Shown here piece by piece: positions 12,904 to 25,700 of a stretch of DNA of 64,000 bases. Within the stretch, counting starts at the first letter, position 1. Every line of letters starts with the position of its first letter. The position numbers and the translations under genes were made by a program. The notes beneath the pieces were generated by a model that was not told the DNA's origin, did no database searches, and saw only the letters and a list, made by a program, of their open reading frames with translations. The DNA comes from Turbatrix aceti (taxonomy: Eukaryota > Nematoda > Chromadorea > Rhabditida > Panagrolaimidae), in the NCBI GenBank assembly GCA_963969345.1, contig OZ017766.1:3162001-3226000 (forward strand). Reading direction: 5' to 3'.

Positions 12904-13794
12904 CTACACCCGCCAGGTGTAGACCCTAGTCTTGTACGGCGCAGGCTCCGGTGGAGGGCCGTAGGTCTGCGGCGGCGGCGGCGGAGGTGGCTTGATGGGT
13001 GTTCCGTAACCCAGAATAGATCGTCCATCGCGCTGGATTTTGCAGATGTAGTTGGAGTAGAAGTGGCTCTTGGACGCAAAGTCCCCGACGCCGGCCAGAG
13101 TTTCGAATGACGAGTTGAAGCGCTTCTCCGCAAAGCGCTGGACAGCATCGGCTATTCTCTGCACGTTGCACGACTTGAAAGAAGGGTTGGCAGCGAGCGA
13201 GTCGAAGGCGTCGTTCATGGTCTGTTCGAGCTGCTTGTTGCAGCACATGTAGCCGTGCTTGTTGGTGTAGCAGTCCGGCAGGGGGTACTTTGGCGCCGGT
13301 GGCTCTTCGTAGGGGTTTGGAGGCGGTGGGGGTTCTTGGTAGGGATTTGGAGGCGGCGGGGGCGGCTCATAGTCGTAGCCCCCGGTGTTCTTCGTTCCTG
13401 GAAAGGGCACTGATGAATTCTGGTGGCGACATAAAATACGCAAAAAAACATTGAAAAATGTGGATAGTAAATGTGAAAGTGGCAACAGGCTTTTTTTGAA
13501 CTCAAGAAGGCTTGAAAGAAGGTGAAACCGAGCGAAAGGTCAGCCAGTGCAATCTGGGCCTACCGGGCCTGGCGTCGCGAAAAGTCTGTACTTCTCCGAT
13601 GTTTTGCCTCACGTAAACTGGCCTACCATGAACGTAGATACGCTTGACCGGGAGGTTCGAAGGCGGCATGCTGAATTCCTGAAAAGAGGCTCATTCAAGT
13701 GATCAGCGTTGAAACTTACTCGGCGCTGTACTTCGACGGCCTGGACGACAAAAATCACGCCGAAGCAGAGAACCCAGGTGAAAGGCGTTTTCAT
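12904..13794 (-). CDS. Ground-like (GRL) domain secreted protein
   Basis: Exons 13794-13720, 13678-13564 and 13409-12904 give 231 residues. A clear signal peptide (MKTPFTWVLCFGVIFVVQA) is followed by a short linker. Then comes a proline-rich region with repeated PPPPPNPY and PPPPNPYEEPP units (about residues 85-110). The C-terminal ground-like domain starts at CYTNKHGYMCCNKQLE and contains KSCNVQRIADAVQRFA, FETLAGVGDFA and YICKIQRDGRSILGYGTP; its Cys pattern is the GRL pattern. A Pro-rich tail ends the protein. Ground-like proteins are a nematode-only, hedgehog-related group (no Hint domain in this one), secreted and often epidermal. This gene is the strongest single marker that the window is nematode. 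Confidence 0.92.
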
Positions 13795-14976
13795 CGTGCG
13801 TGAAATGCTGAAATGTAGCAATCTTAACCAAGGCAATCATGGATTGCAATTCGCGCAAGCAGAAACATGAAAGGCGTGGATTTAACAGGTTTGATGCCCC
13901 CCGAAATGCGGAGGCGGTCCAAGGATTGTTTCAATGTTAATTCAATTATACGCTCGAGGGTCCCGGTTGTAAAAAAGAGCAAACAATACACAAGATCAGC
14001 TAAACCAATCAAAAACAAGGAATCGTAGAAAACAGAGTTAAGAAGAGCCTCGCAGCGAGGAAAACGACTGGCTGGATGATCTGTCGGGCTGCTGTCAAGT
14101 GACGCGTGGGCCCCAGAGAAGGAAATCATCGGCTTTGGCGCAGATTTTGTGCGTAGATGTGTCGTTGCTCGCGCCAACCTTTTTTTAGACGTCACATTGC
14201 CTCAAAGATGAGTTACGCAGAAGCAAACGAGTTCTGAGGGCCTGCCGCTTGCCTCATGCGGAACAAATGCTGATCATGCGTGGTCCTTGAAACAGAGCCA
14301 AACGAGCACTTCATTTGGGGAACTTGCAACCGGCGAGGGAGAGAGCCTCAAAAGGCCGGAAGGGTCGTGTTTATCTGCACTTTTGCTGCAGAACGACCTT
14401 GGCAACCTGTCTGATCACTGGTGCCTCGCGTCGGCGGGCCGGTTCTGCAACGGTCACTGCACTACTGCACATTAGCCCTCCCTTTCCCAACAAGGTGATC
14501 TTCGCGGATTGGATTCTTTTTTAAGTCTGCTGGGAAACTGGTTTGTTTTTTTTGCGACGGGAAAAAAAGCGGTATCACTGCCTACGCAGAGTTGAGTTAT
14601 CCAGGGCACGTATGCTTCTCTTGTTTCAGTTTTATGCACTCACATGATCAGAAATCGTAAAAAAAAGCTCTCACGGGCAGGGCAGACAGACATTCAATAA
14701 ATTCTGCACATTTTCGTTGTTATGCAGTTGTTTTTCGGGAGACAAGAAACATCTCGACCGCTTTGAAGGGCTATAACCAGGAGTGACTCACATCAGGCAC
14801 AACAGGATAAACAACAAAGAAACAGGATCGAAAAGAGGCGCAGGGCACGGTAGCCATGGCGAAGAAGCGCCACTGGCAACAGCCTCGAGCCAGATCTTTT
14901 TAACGCCGCCGGATTGAACGGCAAAACAAAGAGTTGCGACACAGACGTGCCATTGTACCTCTCAGGCATCCTACAA
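13795..14976. other. Shared upstream region of two divergent secreted-protein genes
   Basis: About 1.2 kb between the divergent starts of the ground-like gene and the Ly6-like gene. I see no exon or RNA gene in it. Confidence 0.45.
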
Positions 14977-15561
14977 ATGACTTCGCTCTCCGGCAGCTTC
15001 AGGAAAAGCCTTAGCTTAGTCGTTGTTTTTTTCGACTTGTTTCGTAAGTTGTCCCCTGATCATGTCTCGATGCTATCTTTTTTTTGTCTTCAGTCCTGAC
15101 GACCTCGCTCACGTGCCACCAGTGCAACGGCTGGAGCGGCAGGGGCTACCATGCCGGCCGAATCACGAATCCCACCTGCGACAACCGCAACAATCAGTGC
15201 TACACGACGCAGTACTGCGTGAAGATCGTGGATCCTATCCAGAAGAACAAGCACTACGCAACGTACAAGTCAGACTGCTGGTACGCGTCCACGTTTCTTG
15301 CCAACAACACGATCACCGAGACCGTCTCCAACAACGTCTGCTACGGCTACAGCGACGGCGGGACCCCACCCATCATGTGAGGAGGATTTTTCCTGTTGCT
15401 TTGCAATAAACCATTTCAAACCATTTTTTAGATACAAGTACTGCTTCTGCAACGACAAGGATTACTGTAACGAGGCACCCGGAGCTTCCAGGCCGTCACT
15501 GACCATGCAACTGCTCGTCACGCTCTCGACGACCCTTCTGTCGGGAATTGTCGCCAATTGA
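14977..15561 (+). CDS. Ly6/three-finger-like GPI-anchored protein
   Basis: Exons 14977-15043, 15094-15376 and 15432-15561 give 159 residues. An N-terminal hydrophobic segment (LSLVVVFFDLFLLTT, about residues 12-26) acts as signal peptide. The mature protein starts with LTCHQCNGWSG, the usual opening of an LU/Ly6 fold. It carries about ten further cysteines and ends the fold with YCFCNDKDYCN, the usual closing C..(D)..CN. The C-terminus is a short spacer and a hydrophobic tail (MQLLVTLSTTLLSGIVAN) that fits a GPI-attachment signal. Such proteins sit on the outer face of the plasma membrane, and many modulate receptors or channels; the partner here is unknown. AATAAA lies shortly after the stop, near 15616. 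Confidence 0.82.
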
Positions 15562-17075
15562 GCTCCAAAGTGGCTTTACTTTTTTGTTTCTTTCGACATA
15601 TTTTTGTTTCAAAACGAATAAATTTTTTTAAAGAGCCATTGTCGTTTTTCGAAGTGAAGAAAAACTACAAACCGGCCGTGCACTCAATCACGCAGGAAAA
15701 AACTTTGTTCTGGACAAAAAACGCGAAATTGGTTGTCAACCTTTTCCTAGCCAGGAGATCCGCCCTGTCAGCGACGTGATTGACAGATGACCGAGGGCAC
15801 ACCGTTTTCCTGCTACCTGTCGATCGAGGCCAACTTGGCAGGTTCTTTTTCGTGTCGAACAGCGCGAGGACAGGACAGGGTTCAAATGACGCGCTGTGGT
15901 TTCCCATCCGCTTGGAACAAAGCAGCTGGTCAGGCAAAGCGAGCCCGGCAGCCGAGGCGGGAGCGGAGGGGTGAGTGGTGACACCCGACCCTTCCTTCTG
16001 CCGCGTCGTCAGCGCTTCCTCCGCTGCAGGGGGCATCTTCTTTGCGGTGGTGCATCCTCTGCTGCCGGCCACTGCCGAAGGCCACACGGAGTAAGAAAAA
16101 CGTGCTGTCGTGTAGGGCCTGCCATTATTTTCGACCAAAAAAAGAGCATGGCGGCGACAGGAGGCGCTTTGAGCATGGAAATGCATTCCAGATGTTTTCA
16201 CACGAAAAAAAATAGTTTATCTTTTTGATTGCGACTTTGTTTTTGTTTTTCTCTGCCTACGAACTGGGAACAAGGACCTGGACGCGTTTTTGTGCACGCC
16301 GCAGGATCGGGTTACAGTCACCTTGAGTTTTTTCCGCCTTGTTAAATCGGCTGAAAACTTTTATTTTCTCCGGAGTAAACAATTTTTTAAATACTTTATT
16401 GCGTCTCGGCGTGCAGCAAGTGTAACGTTCCATCTTTTGCGGTTGTTTGGATTGCTGGGGGGTGGTCAGCTCGGGGGCAAGGAAGAAAAGAGAAGTCCGA
16501 GTCCATATCCATGTTTGGTCGAGTTATGTTTCCGTGCATGAATTGATTGATGTCGCATCCTCACTCCTCGCGTCAACCGCTTCGAACGCGGTCGATTCAT
16601 CCATCTTTTGCGTGCCACATGCATGCACCGCACTCATCTCGCCGGCTGGTTGGGGCTCGCGTTTGCTCATCCGCGCACCCACCCGACCCCCCTCCTCATC
16701 CCGTTTCATTCGATTTCGTTTCGCGCATACTATATCCTTCGATCGACTGACTCACTCACCCGTCGACAGTCTCGACCAGCTGCCAGCCGGCCTGGCTGGC
16801 TTCAACTCTCGCTTGTGCAACTGTTTTCCTTTCGCGCGCGCCTTATTCGTGCTTTCTTTCAAGTGCCAACCGTGACCCCAGCCGCGTATTTTGTAATTGT
16901 CGTTGTAAAATCAATTCAGACGGGTTCCTCTGTAGACCAGGTGTCTATGCCAGCCACTTATTTCTCCTGGATCACACACACCACTCCGTCCACCCACCTA
17001 CCTACCTCACTGGCCTAGTCTGATGCTGCCGACGACGTCGGCTGCTGCCGAAGCGGAGGGCACTGCGGAGGCACG
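15562..17075. other. Intergenic region, no gene supported
   Basis: About 1.5 kb. The right half (about 16540-17030) is strongly C/T-rich on the + strand, as in a promoter or 5'-UTR region upstream of the exon at 17076. I see no coding exon. Confidence 0.4.
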
Positions 17076-17231
17076 ATGAACGCCGTTCCCGGGCCCCCGC
17101 CAGTCTACCGCCTCGTCTACGATCTCGGCCTAATCGCGGGAGAGCAGGTAGCCGTCTTCACAGGCCTCTTCGCGCTCCTGGGCAGCCTGCTGGCCGTCAT
17201 ATGGCACGTGCAGGACCGCTACTTCACTCCG
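17076..17231 (+). CDS. Candidate upstream first exon of rootletin (transmembrane N-terminus)
   Basis: An ATG-initiated open frame of 52 codons ends at a good donor (CCG|GTGAGT). It encodes a Pro-rich start and one hydrophobic helix (about residues 26-44, with VFTGLFALLGSLLAVIW). It ends in phase 0 and joins in frame to the acceptor at 19666/19667, the first downstream exon of the rootletin gene. Joining it would give rootletin a membrane anchor. The alternative is a small separate gene, or that the rootletin exon at 19667 is a trans-spliced 5' end and this exon belongs elsewhere. Confidence 0.45.
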
Positions 17232-19666
17232 GTGAGTCCCTCTGCGTCTTAACTATGCCAAAAATTACATAAAACCGTGTCCTGGCAAATAGCGACAATT
17301 TCGTGCCGTCCGCCTCCCCTGCCTGCCCCTGACCTCGCTTCACCGCTCTTGCATGTCTCGTAAGCCGCCCAAAGCGCACCTTGTGTCCTATATTTCTTCC
17401 CGTAGCTCATTCTCGGCATCCTCCGCCTTCAGTCACTTTAGCCCGCATCTTGTCTTCCGGCGAGGCACTGTTTCATGCTCCGTCTGTTTTTTCACACTGC
17501 CTGAGCTTCGGTGAGCCGGTTCAACACGTCTGGTGACGACACCAACACGTAAGTGCTCTGTTTTGCAACGAAAAATGATCAGGTGCGGCGCGATTAACCA
17601 AACTTTCTTTTCTTTTGAACCATTCACGAAGCGCAGGGGATTCTTTGGGGTCTTTTGACTTTTCTCAGCCACGGCCTTTTGTTCGCTCCGAGCGAGCGCA
17701 TTATTTTGAAGTTTTGATTCGATTCGGGGAGGAATGCGACTGCGTTCTCACTTGCAAGTGTTGTTGGCAGCGCCGGGAAAGGAAATTAATTGCAACCCAT
17801 CCAGGTTTTTGTGCAAACTACAGGCGGCTTTCCTGCAGCATTGCGGATCTCGGACATCTGCAATGCGTTCGTTTATGTTTTGCGTTTAACGTTTTTTGAG
17901 TCTAAAAAGTGAGCAAACACGGGATCAACTCAGCCGTGGGGTGCCTGCAGGGCTGTGCACACCTAATCTGGGCAGCGCAAGGGACCATTGTATGCTTTGA
18001 ATCCAGCTAGGACACCTTTTGACAAATCCCGAAGAAAAATCGCAGGGGATTTCAAAGCAATAAACGCCGAGCGAGTCGCGACGCGTAACCGAGCGCCTTA
18101 CCACTGCGCGCCGGCACACTCCATGAAAAGCAACAAAAATGCCATTTTAATCTCACATCAGCACAGAGAGTGAATGAATGAAAGCCCGTAAGAAACCGAG
18201 TTAAATGCCGCAGGGCCGGCACACCTCTGCTGCCTGAAGACCCTGCATTTCCCCACATTACCCCCTTCTGCAGCGCCACAAAGACCCAGTGCCGGCAAAA
18301 GAGTGCCCTTGCACTGAGTGGGTCGCTATAGCTACAGGCCAATCCACTCGCCTACCTGGACACGGACTGTTTCCCCCGGGTGGTCAGTTACAACACGGCC
18401 CGGCTTAGCCGCGAAAACTGTATCCCACCCAGTCTCGCGCGGATGACTTGCCTTCCGCCTCGGATTAAGCCGCCCTTTTCCCAGAACTCGTTTTTTTGTA
18501 CGCGCAACCTGAACAAAAACTTAATCTCGGATTGGCTGAGCCGGCCGATAATGAGCGCCGTCGTAAAAAACTTGCAACCGTGACAGTCAAAAAAGTCTAC
18601 CTTTTGTCTCACCACTTTTGATTGCCCCAGAAGGCCGCCAGAATGTTGTACTTCCATTTCTACCTCAGGCAAATGTCTTTCGACGAGGAAAGTTTACGCA
18701 ACAGTTGCACCTGGCTTTTCCGAGCTTTGCCGACTTTCAAAGCACGTCACCTGCTTTTTATTGCTGCCTTTGGCACGATTTAGCTTTTTTTGACGATCTG
18801 CAGTCGGATATGTTACCCCGAAATCCAAAAAAATGCAAAACAAATTTTTAAAGTGTATGCTTGGTTGACTTCAACGCCAGAAATCAGACCCTCTCTGCAC
18901 TTCATAAAATTGCGCTCACCACGCAATTTCAGCCCTGCCCGGCTTATTAGATTCTTTTTGGATTCGAAAAAGCGCGCGGGCCTGACAAATGAGTCCCCCG
19001 GGTCCCATTCGCTCGCTGGCGCGTACCTGTCGGGCGTCGCCTGCGGGAAAACGGGCATGGATTCTGTCGCGCCTACACGTCACTGCCGCCGCGCCGTTAA
19101 ATGGCACTTTTGTGGTCCTCGTACAAAAAGCGACCACCACGCCGGGGATTGCGGCTGCCTTGGCCCGCAGCGAGCTCGCAGGCGTGCCAAAAAAAGCAAG
19201 CACGCGTGCGCCAGCGGACTTTCTCCCCGGAAAAGGCGCTGCTCGACTTCAAGACGCATGGGAGCGGGTTTTGGGCTCTCGACGCTGCCATATAAGTGCT
19301 ATCGCTTGTCCTTTGTTTTTTCTTTGACTTTCGACCCGACAATAAAGGCCATTGGCTTACTTCGCGGCCGCTTTTCGCCGCGTTAAAGCGGTCTGAGCTG
19401 CGTCCTCACTCGTTCACCTCGTGCTCTAATCGACGGCTCGCATTCAGCACTGCCTGCGCTCGAGTAGGGGCGCCCTTCGCCATGACTGCCATGATTCCGA
19501 GGCTAGCTCCACGACTCAAGCTGCGGTGATCGCCTAAATGCTCATATTTAGCCCGTCACTGGCCGTGCTAGATCTTGTAAGGCGCACGGCACACTTTTTT
19601 TCAGCAAAAAATAAATAGCTTCTGCGCCTTGATTTCCTTGATTCCACTGACGCCCCTTTGTTTCAG
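17232..19666. other. Probable first intron of rootletin, or intergenic
   Basis: About 2.4 kb of non-coding sequence ending in the acceptor CCTTTGTTTCAG at 19655-19666. No family-bearing frame was found. Confidence 0.4.
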
Positions 19667-19702
19667 CGAAACCACCGTCCTGGGGACAAGATTAAAACCA
19701 AA

Positions 19703-22700
19703 ATGATGTTGTCGGACAGCGAACTGGAGCGTTCGAGCGCCCAGACCGCTTGCGGTGAGTCCAGTCTTTCTCCTGAACGCCAAATTACCTAGTTCCAACT
19801 TTCAGAGCTCAAGCGAGTCCCTTCAGACCTGCACAAGTACCGAAAACGGATAGAATCCGGTGTCGAGGACCAGCGCAAGCACCGGGAGATTCTCCAGGGC
19901 CTGCAGGACAAGGTCATGCGCTACCGGCAACGATCAGCGGCCGCCGAGGCCACCGCAGCTTCGTCAGCCAGGAGCGGCTATCCGGGCCACGTGCAGAGCT
20001 TTCCGAGTCTGTGGCAGGCAGACGACGATGCCCCTGCCTACGGCTACCAGAGCGGACCTGCCGTGAACATCGAAGCCTCGTTGCCTTCCTTCAACCACCC
20101 TAATCCCGGTTTCCTGCACGGTAGATCCGCTTCGCAGACCCTCGCCAGGCGCTCGATTCGCTTCAACGACGGCTACGGGTTGCCGGATACCGGTTTGGAC
20201 GATTCCGCCATCGCTATCTATCGTAATCGGCTCAAAGAAGAACAGTACAGGTAATCCCTACTGACCACGCTGTTAAAAAAAACAAACAAACATCCGCGGT
20301 GTTTTCAGAGTGTCCGTGCTGGAGGACATGCTGGATTCCATGAAGCGGCAGTCCGAAACGACCGCCAAGGCCAACGAGACGCTCGCTGCGGACGTGGTCA
20401 AAATGCACGAAAACATCCTGCGTCTGGAGCAGAGTCGGCGCCAGTCTGCGGACTACGCCAATCATCGCGAGCACGTAAGTTTTCTTTTTTTTTGTGCCGG
20501 GTCTTTCAAAATCGTACAATGCGGACTTGTCTGTCAAAAACGCACGCACGAATGCCGGAGGGCCGTGAACGGATATTTGCTTCGTTGCCCTTGGTATGCG
20601 GGGTGCCAGGGCACCTCCAGCCGCTTCCGGGAGGGCCAATTGACTGGGGAAACACTTTTAACAACCAAGTCTGGAGAGTTTTGGTCATTCATTTGTGTTA
20701 CAGAAGTTGCGCCTCGAGAAACAGGCGCTCGAATCGCATCTCATGGAACTTGGCTCCGAAATCACTGCCCTGAAACGAAGAGTGAGTTTCTCTTTTTTTC
20801 CACCTGTTTGAAGCTACAGTACCCTTTTTAGCTTACCAGTTTCAAGACAGACATGAAAACCGACCTTGACATGTACAAGTCGGACCTCGAGAGATCGTCC
20901 AAGTCGATGCAGGACAGACTACAGTATACCGAGATTACGGTATGATTATACTATTTCAGGAAACTGAATTCCAGATTGACCATTTCAGAAGTCAGCGACT
21001 TACCAGAAAATAACCAAAGATCACGAAGCCGCGATGGAGGAAATCGTGAAGCGCTACGACGATGCCGTGGTTAGCGGCCTCAAGAGCGAGCAGGAGAGAA
21101 ATGAGATCGCACGCAAGCTGATTCGGCTCGAAAACAGCCTCAAGAAAACCCAGGAAGAGAAGGAACGGGTCGAAGAGTACCTCACAAAGATCCACGTCTT
21201 GCCAGAATTATCCGAGGCCTTGGGACGCCGAACGCGATCCGTCAGTCCAGGTACGTTCTTTTTTGGTTTTGGCACAAATGATTACGGTTATATTTAGTGA
21301 GGATCGGCACGCTGGGACACGAAACAATTAGAAACATCCGACTGGCTCTGCAAGCCAGAACGGCGGAGACCGATCAGGCCAGACGGGAGACCGATGTTGC
21401 CAGAGACAAGATCGCCGAGCTGGAGGCCAGACTCGAGAAGTCAGAGACCGAGAAGAAGGCCGTCGAAAGGTCCCTTAAAGCTGAAAAAGCCGAAAAACTG
21501 GACTGGTAAGCGCGTTGTCTGTCTTTTTGACATCTTTGACAATGGAATTTTCAGCGAGCAGGAAAAACTCATTCTTGAACAGCAGGCGGCAAGACAGAGA
21601 GAGAAACTCGAGAAAGCCGAAGCCGAGGCGACCAACCAGGCTGCAGCCCTGTTGAAGGCGAACGAGCAACTCGTCGACCTCAAAGTCGCCCACCAAACCG
21701 AACTCGACGAACTGCGCGTCAAGCTGGAACTTGAGTGGGACGAAAAGTGGAAACTGTTCATCGCCAGCCAGGACGGCATTGAGCAGAACTTCAACGCCCG
21801 GCTGCAGAGAGCAAAGCAGGAGGCTGAGACGCTTCGCTCCGACGCCACGAAGCAACGGACGGCGTACAACGAGCTGCAGAGCGAGCTGGTGGCCGAGAGA
21901 CGCAGGGTCACGGAGAAGGAGAGGGAAGTCGAGGAGGCGAACCACCGCATTGGCAAAGCTGAATCCGAGCTTGCTGTTCTGACCTCGACGGTGCAGGAGA
22001 AGGAAGTCCAGATCCTGCATCTCGAGAAGGAAAACTCCGAGGTCCATCACAGGGAAAAGGTCGCCGCAGAGCGGATCGAAGAGCTGCTGAGCGAAAAGAC
22101 CACCCTGACGACGGAGAACATCTCGCTGAACTCGACGATTACGGACCTCAAGGCCGAGATCGAGGACTGGAAGACCAAGCTCGAAAACCAGGAGTCGCAG
22201 AGCCAGAACCTGCAGACCGAGCTCGAGACCTACCAGCAGCAAGTGGACTCCCTCGAGAAGGTCAACAGCCAGACCCGGAATGCCCTTGCCGACGTCGAGC
22301 ACAAACTCGAGCTCGCCGCCGACCGCCTGGCTGCCATGGAGCAGGAACTCGTCGAAGAGAAGCGCGAAGCCGCCCAGTCGATGACCCTGATCGGCGACCT
22401 CAATCACGAGCGCGCAGACCTCATCAAGCGCAACGAGAGCCTGGCCTCGGACGTGCAGTCGGCCAAGCATGCGACTGCGCTCGAGGCCGAGAAGCGCGCG
22501 GCAGTCGAAAAGCTCAACGCGGACCTCGAAGCCATGGTATGTTTCCTCAGAACGCCCGGGGCCACCGGCTGTAGTCGGGGCGCATTACGGCACGCCTGGC
22601 TGAAAACCAGGAAACGCGGCCGGTCCTTGTGGATTTTAGTACTTCGGCCAGACTGAGTGACGACAGGCTGGCCGGCTGCTGGAATCAAAATTTCTTTTCC

Positions 22701-25700
22701 GGGGTCTATTTTTGCACGTTTTCCGGAACTTGGATTTCTCTTTATTTTTTTAAAAAACATAGAAATAATTACAGGTGGAACGAAGCAACGACAAGATCGA
22801 ACGCCTCAACGAGACCAAGCACAAGCTTACTGCGAAGATCAAGGACCTCTCTGGACAGCTCGCACAGCTACAAGGTGAGTTCCAATTGTTCCACAAAGAT
22901 TCAAAGAAAAGTGCGTGTTTTCAGAATCCCTTGTCAAAGCCGAGGAAGACGCGGCCCAGCAGAATCAAGCGCAGAAAGCCGAGATTGCACGCATTCGGTC
23001 GCGTGCTGACGAGACAACCAAACGGCTTCAGGAAGAACTCACCGTTCAGGCTGAGAACTTTGAAGACGAGCGCACTCGCCTCAAAAACGACACGTCCACC
23101 GTGCAGCTCAAGCTCGAACAAGCAAACGCGGCCATCGAAAAGGCAAGCGAGGAGTACAGGTTGCTGCAGGAGGAGTATGAGCTCCACACAACAGACCACG
23201 TCGAGGAGAGGGACTATCTGAGAGCAGAACTTGCACAGGTGAGCTTCTTTTACTAGCCAGGATGCAGAATAACACGGGGATTTTCAGGTAACCGAGAACG
23301 CCCGTCAGGATCTGGTGGCTTCAGAACACGCCCACCGCAAGCAGCAAGCCGACTTCGAAGCTCAGCTCCAAGTTTTGCAAAAACAGTTGACCGACCTGGA
23401 CACTGTTGCCCGGGAAAGCGCAGTTCGGGAGAACGAGAACCGACTGAAGGCTGACATGCTCGAGGCCCGTCTCGGACAAGGTGCCGAGATGGTGTTGAAG
23501 CTCAAGCGACAACTTGAAGAGCTCGGCGATCGCTCCGATGAAATCTCGGCTCAGGCAGAGTCCGAAAAAGAAATTCTCAGGACGCAACTCACTCAGCTCA
23601 ATGACAAGCTACGGGTCTCCAAGGATGAAAAAGACGAGCTGCAGCGCAAGTTGCGGGATTCTGAAAAAAGTATCCAACTTCTCGAATCCAGACTAGCCAG
23701 CCGTGAGTTTCTCAGCATTTTATTGCGATAAAAAAAACAGAATTTTTTTTCAGAACAAACCCGTCTGGCGTCAGCAGATGACGAAATCGCAAATCTCAAC
23801 GCTCGTCTGCATACCAGCGACAACGCCTTGACGGATCTCAAGTTCAAGCTGAAAGACGCCGAGTCCCAGCTCACAGAAGCCACAGACCAGCGAAACAAGT
23901 TCAAGTTGCTGCTGCGCAAGGAAGAGACTGCCAGCAAAGACCTGGCTGCCGAGCAGGGCGCGCTCAAGCAGCAAGTCGCTGTCCTGGAAGCCAAGCTTGT
24001 GGATTCAGAGGAGAGATACGAACGCCGCATCGAGGAACTCCGTCGCATTAACATCGAACGAAAGACACTGGAGCTCTCGTTCACAGACAAGTCGAGCGAG
24101 TTGTCTGCATTGAGCTCTCTGATCCGCCAGTACGAGCAGAACCAGTCAAGTTACATGAAAGAAGTCGCTGAGGAAAAGGAGCGCTGCATCGCCCTCGAAC
24201 AGGAAATCTCCTCGCTGAGAACCGACCTGCGGCTGAACCAGGAAGAACTCTCGCAGTGCCAGGCCCAGCTGGAGAAGCGGACTGTGTCTAACCAGGCGAC
24301 GGTGGCCGACCTCATCGAAAACTACCGGACAGCTGAAAAAGATAAAATGACCGCGCTGCGCGACCTCGATGAACGCAATGCGCAGGTCGAGATCCTCCGC
24401 CACCGGATCGAGCTTGGCGAGTCGAAGAAGCACGAGCTGGAGGAGCGGGTGGCCGAGCTCGAACGCCAGAAGGCCGGCTTGGAGGGACGGCTGTCGTACT
24501 ACGAGCAGTCGGCCAAGCGGGTCATCAGCTACGCACGCAGCCAGGCCAGGACCCAGTCGCAGGGCCCGTCCGGTCGCTATGCCCCTGTTACGACCTTCGA
24601 CGACGCTCCGTTGTCACCAGACGTTTCCTCACCTCTGGCAGGGCCCGGAGGCCGCGGTGCAGGCAGTTTCCCCGATCTGTCGACTGCCCCAGCTCCGGTT
24701 CCTGAATTCGTGTCTTCAACGACGCCTGTAGACGTCACCTTCCAGTTCTTAAAGGATCGAATCTCGACGCTCGAGGCTGAGCGCTCGGATTTGGTGTTGC
24801 GCCTGCGCAGGACCAAAACAGAGGCCGAGGATGCTTACAAGGCCTCAGAGACGCACAAAGCACGGACGGGAGAAGTTCAACGCCAGCTGCAAGAGCTCCA
24901 GGCTGAGCGGGATGCCCTCGAAGCCCGGCTGTCGTCGTCCAAGCAGGTGCTTCTAGCCCAGGAGCAATCGCTGCGTGCGCACGATAACGACAAGAAGAAT
25001 TTCAAGGCCAAGATCGCCACTACCGATCTCCACATCAGAGACAAGGACTCGCGCATCCAGGGACTGCAGAACGAGATCTTCCGGCTAAAGCAGGAGGTCC
25101 AGAATCTGGAAACGGATCGCACGAGACTGCGCGACCTCAGCGTCTCCTGGGAACAGGAGAGACGAGAGGTCGAGGCCCTCGTAGCCGAGCTCAAGCGCGA
25201 GCTGGCCAACGTCCAACGCGAGAGAACGGCCGTCGTTCGCGATCGAGAGGTAGGTTGTCTTCCGGACATGGCTTTTGTTGTGCCCTGCGGCTTTTGTTGT
25301 GTCGGAGTGAAATTTGCGCATTCGACAAAAAAAGAGCGGTGCGTGTGTAAATTCGTATCCCATTTTAGTACCCCGGAGTTCAGCTTTTGGAATCGTATGA
25401 CCGAATTGTAAGTTTCCGAGAAGTCGTTTGATTTAAGTTGACCTAATGACACGTATTCACGCTAACGGAAGTTATATCGTAACCCCAGTAACCCTCTAAC
25501 TCGGACTAAATCCAAGGCAGACGTCTGGGACGTCGGCCGCCTCTAAAATAACCGCTCTGACCAAAATATAGTGTTTGCTGTGGTTTTGTTGCACTGAAAA
25601 GCGAAGAGCAACGCATAAACTCTGTTTTTTTCAGACTCTTACCCAGAGGCTGAGGGACGTCGAACAGACGTCGGAGATGTCCCAACAAAGGTGCCTCGAA

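Noticed and set aside
21475..22470. Long minus-strand open frame (331 codons) inside rootletin
   Set aside because: It is the antisense shadow of a long coiled-coil exon. Biased codons in the real frame keep the other strand open, and its Leu/Val-rich translation has no family.
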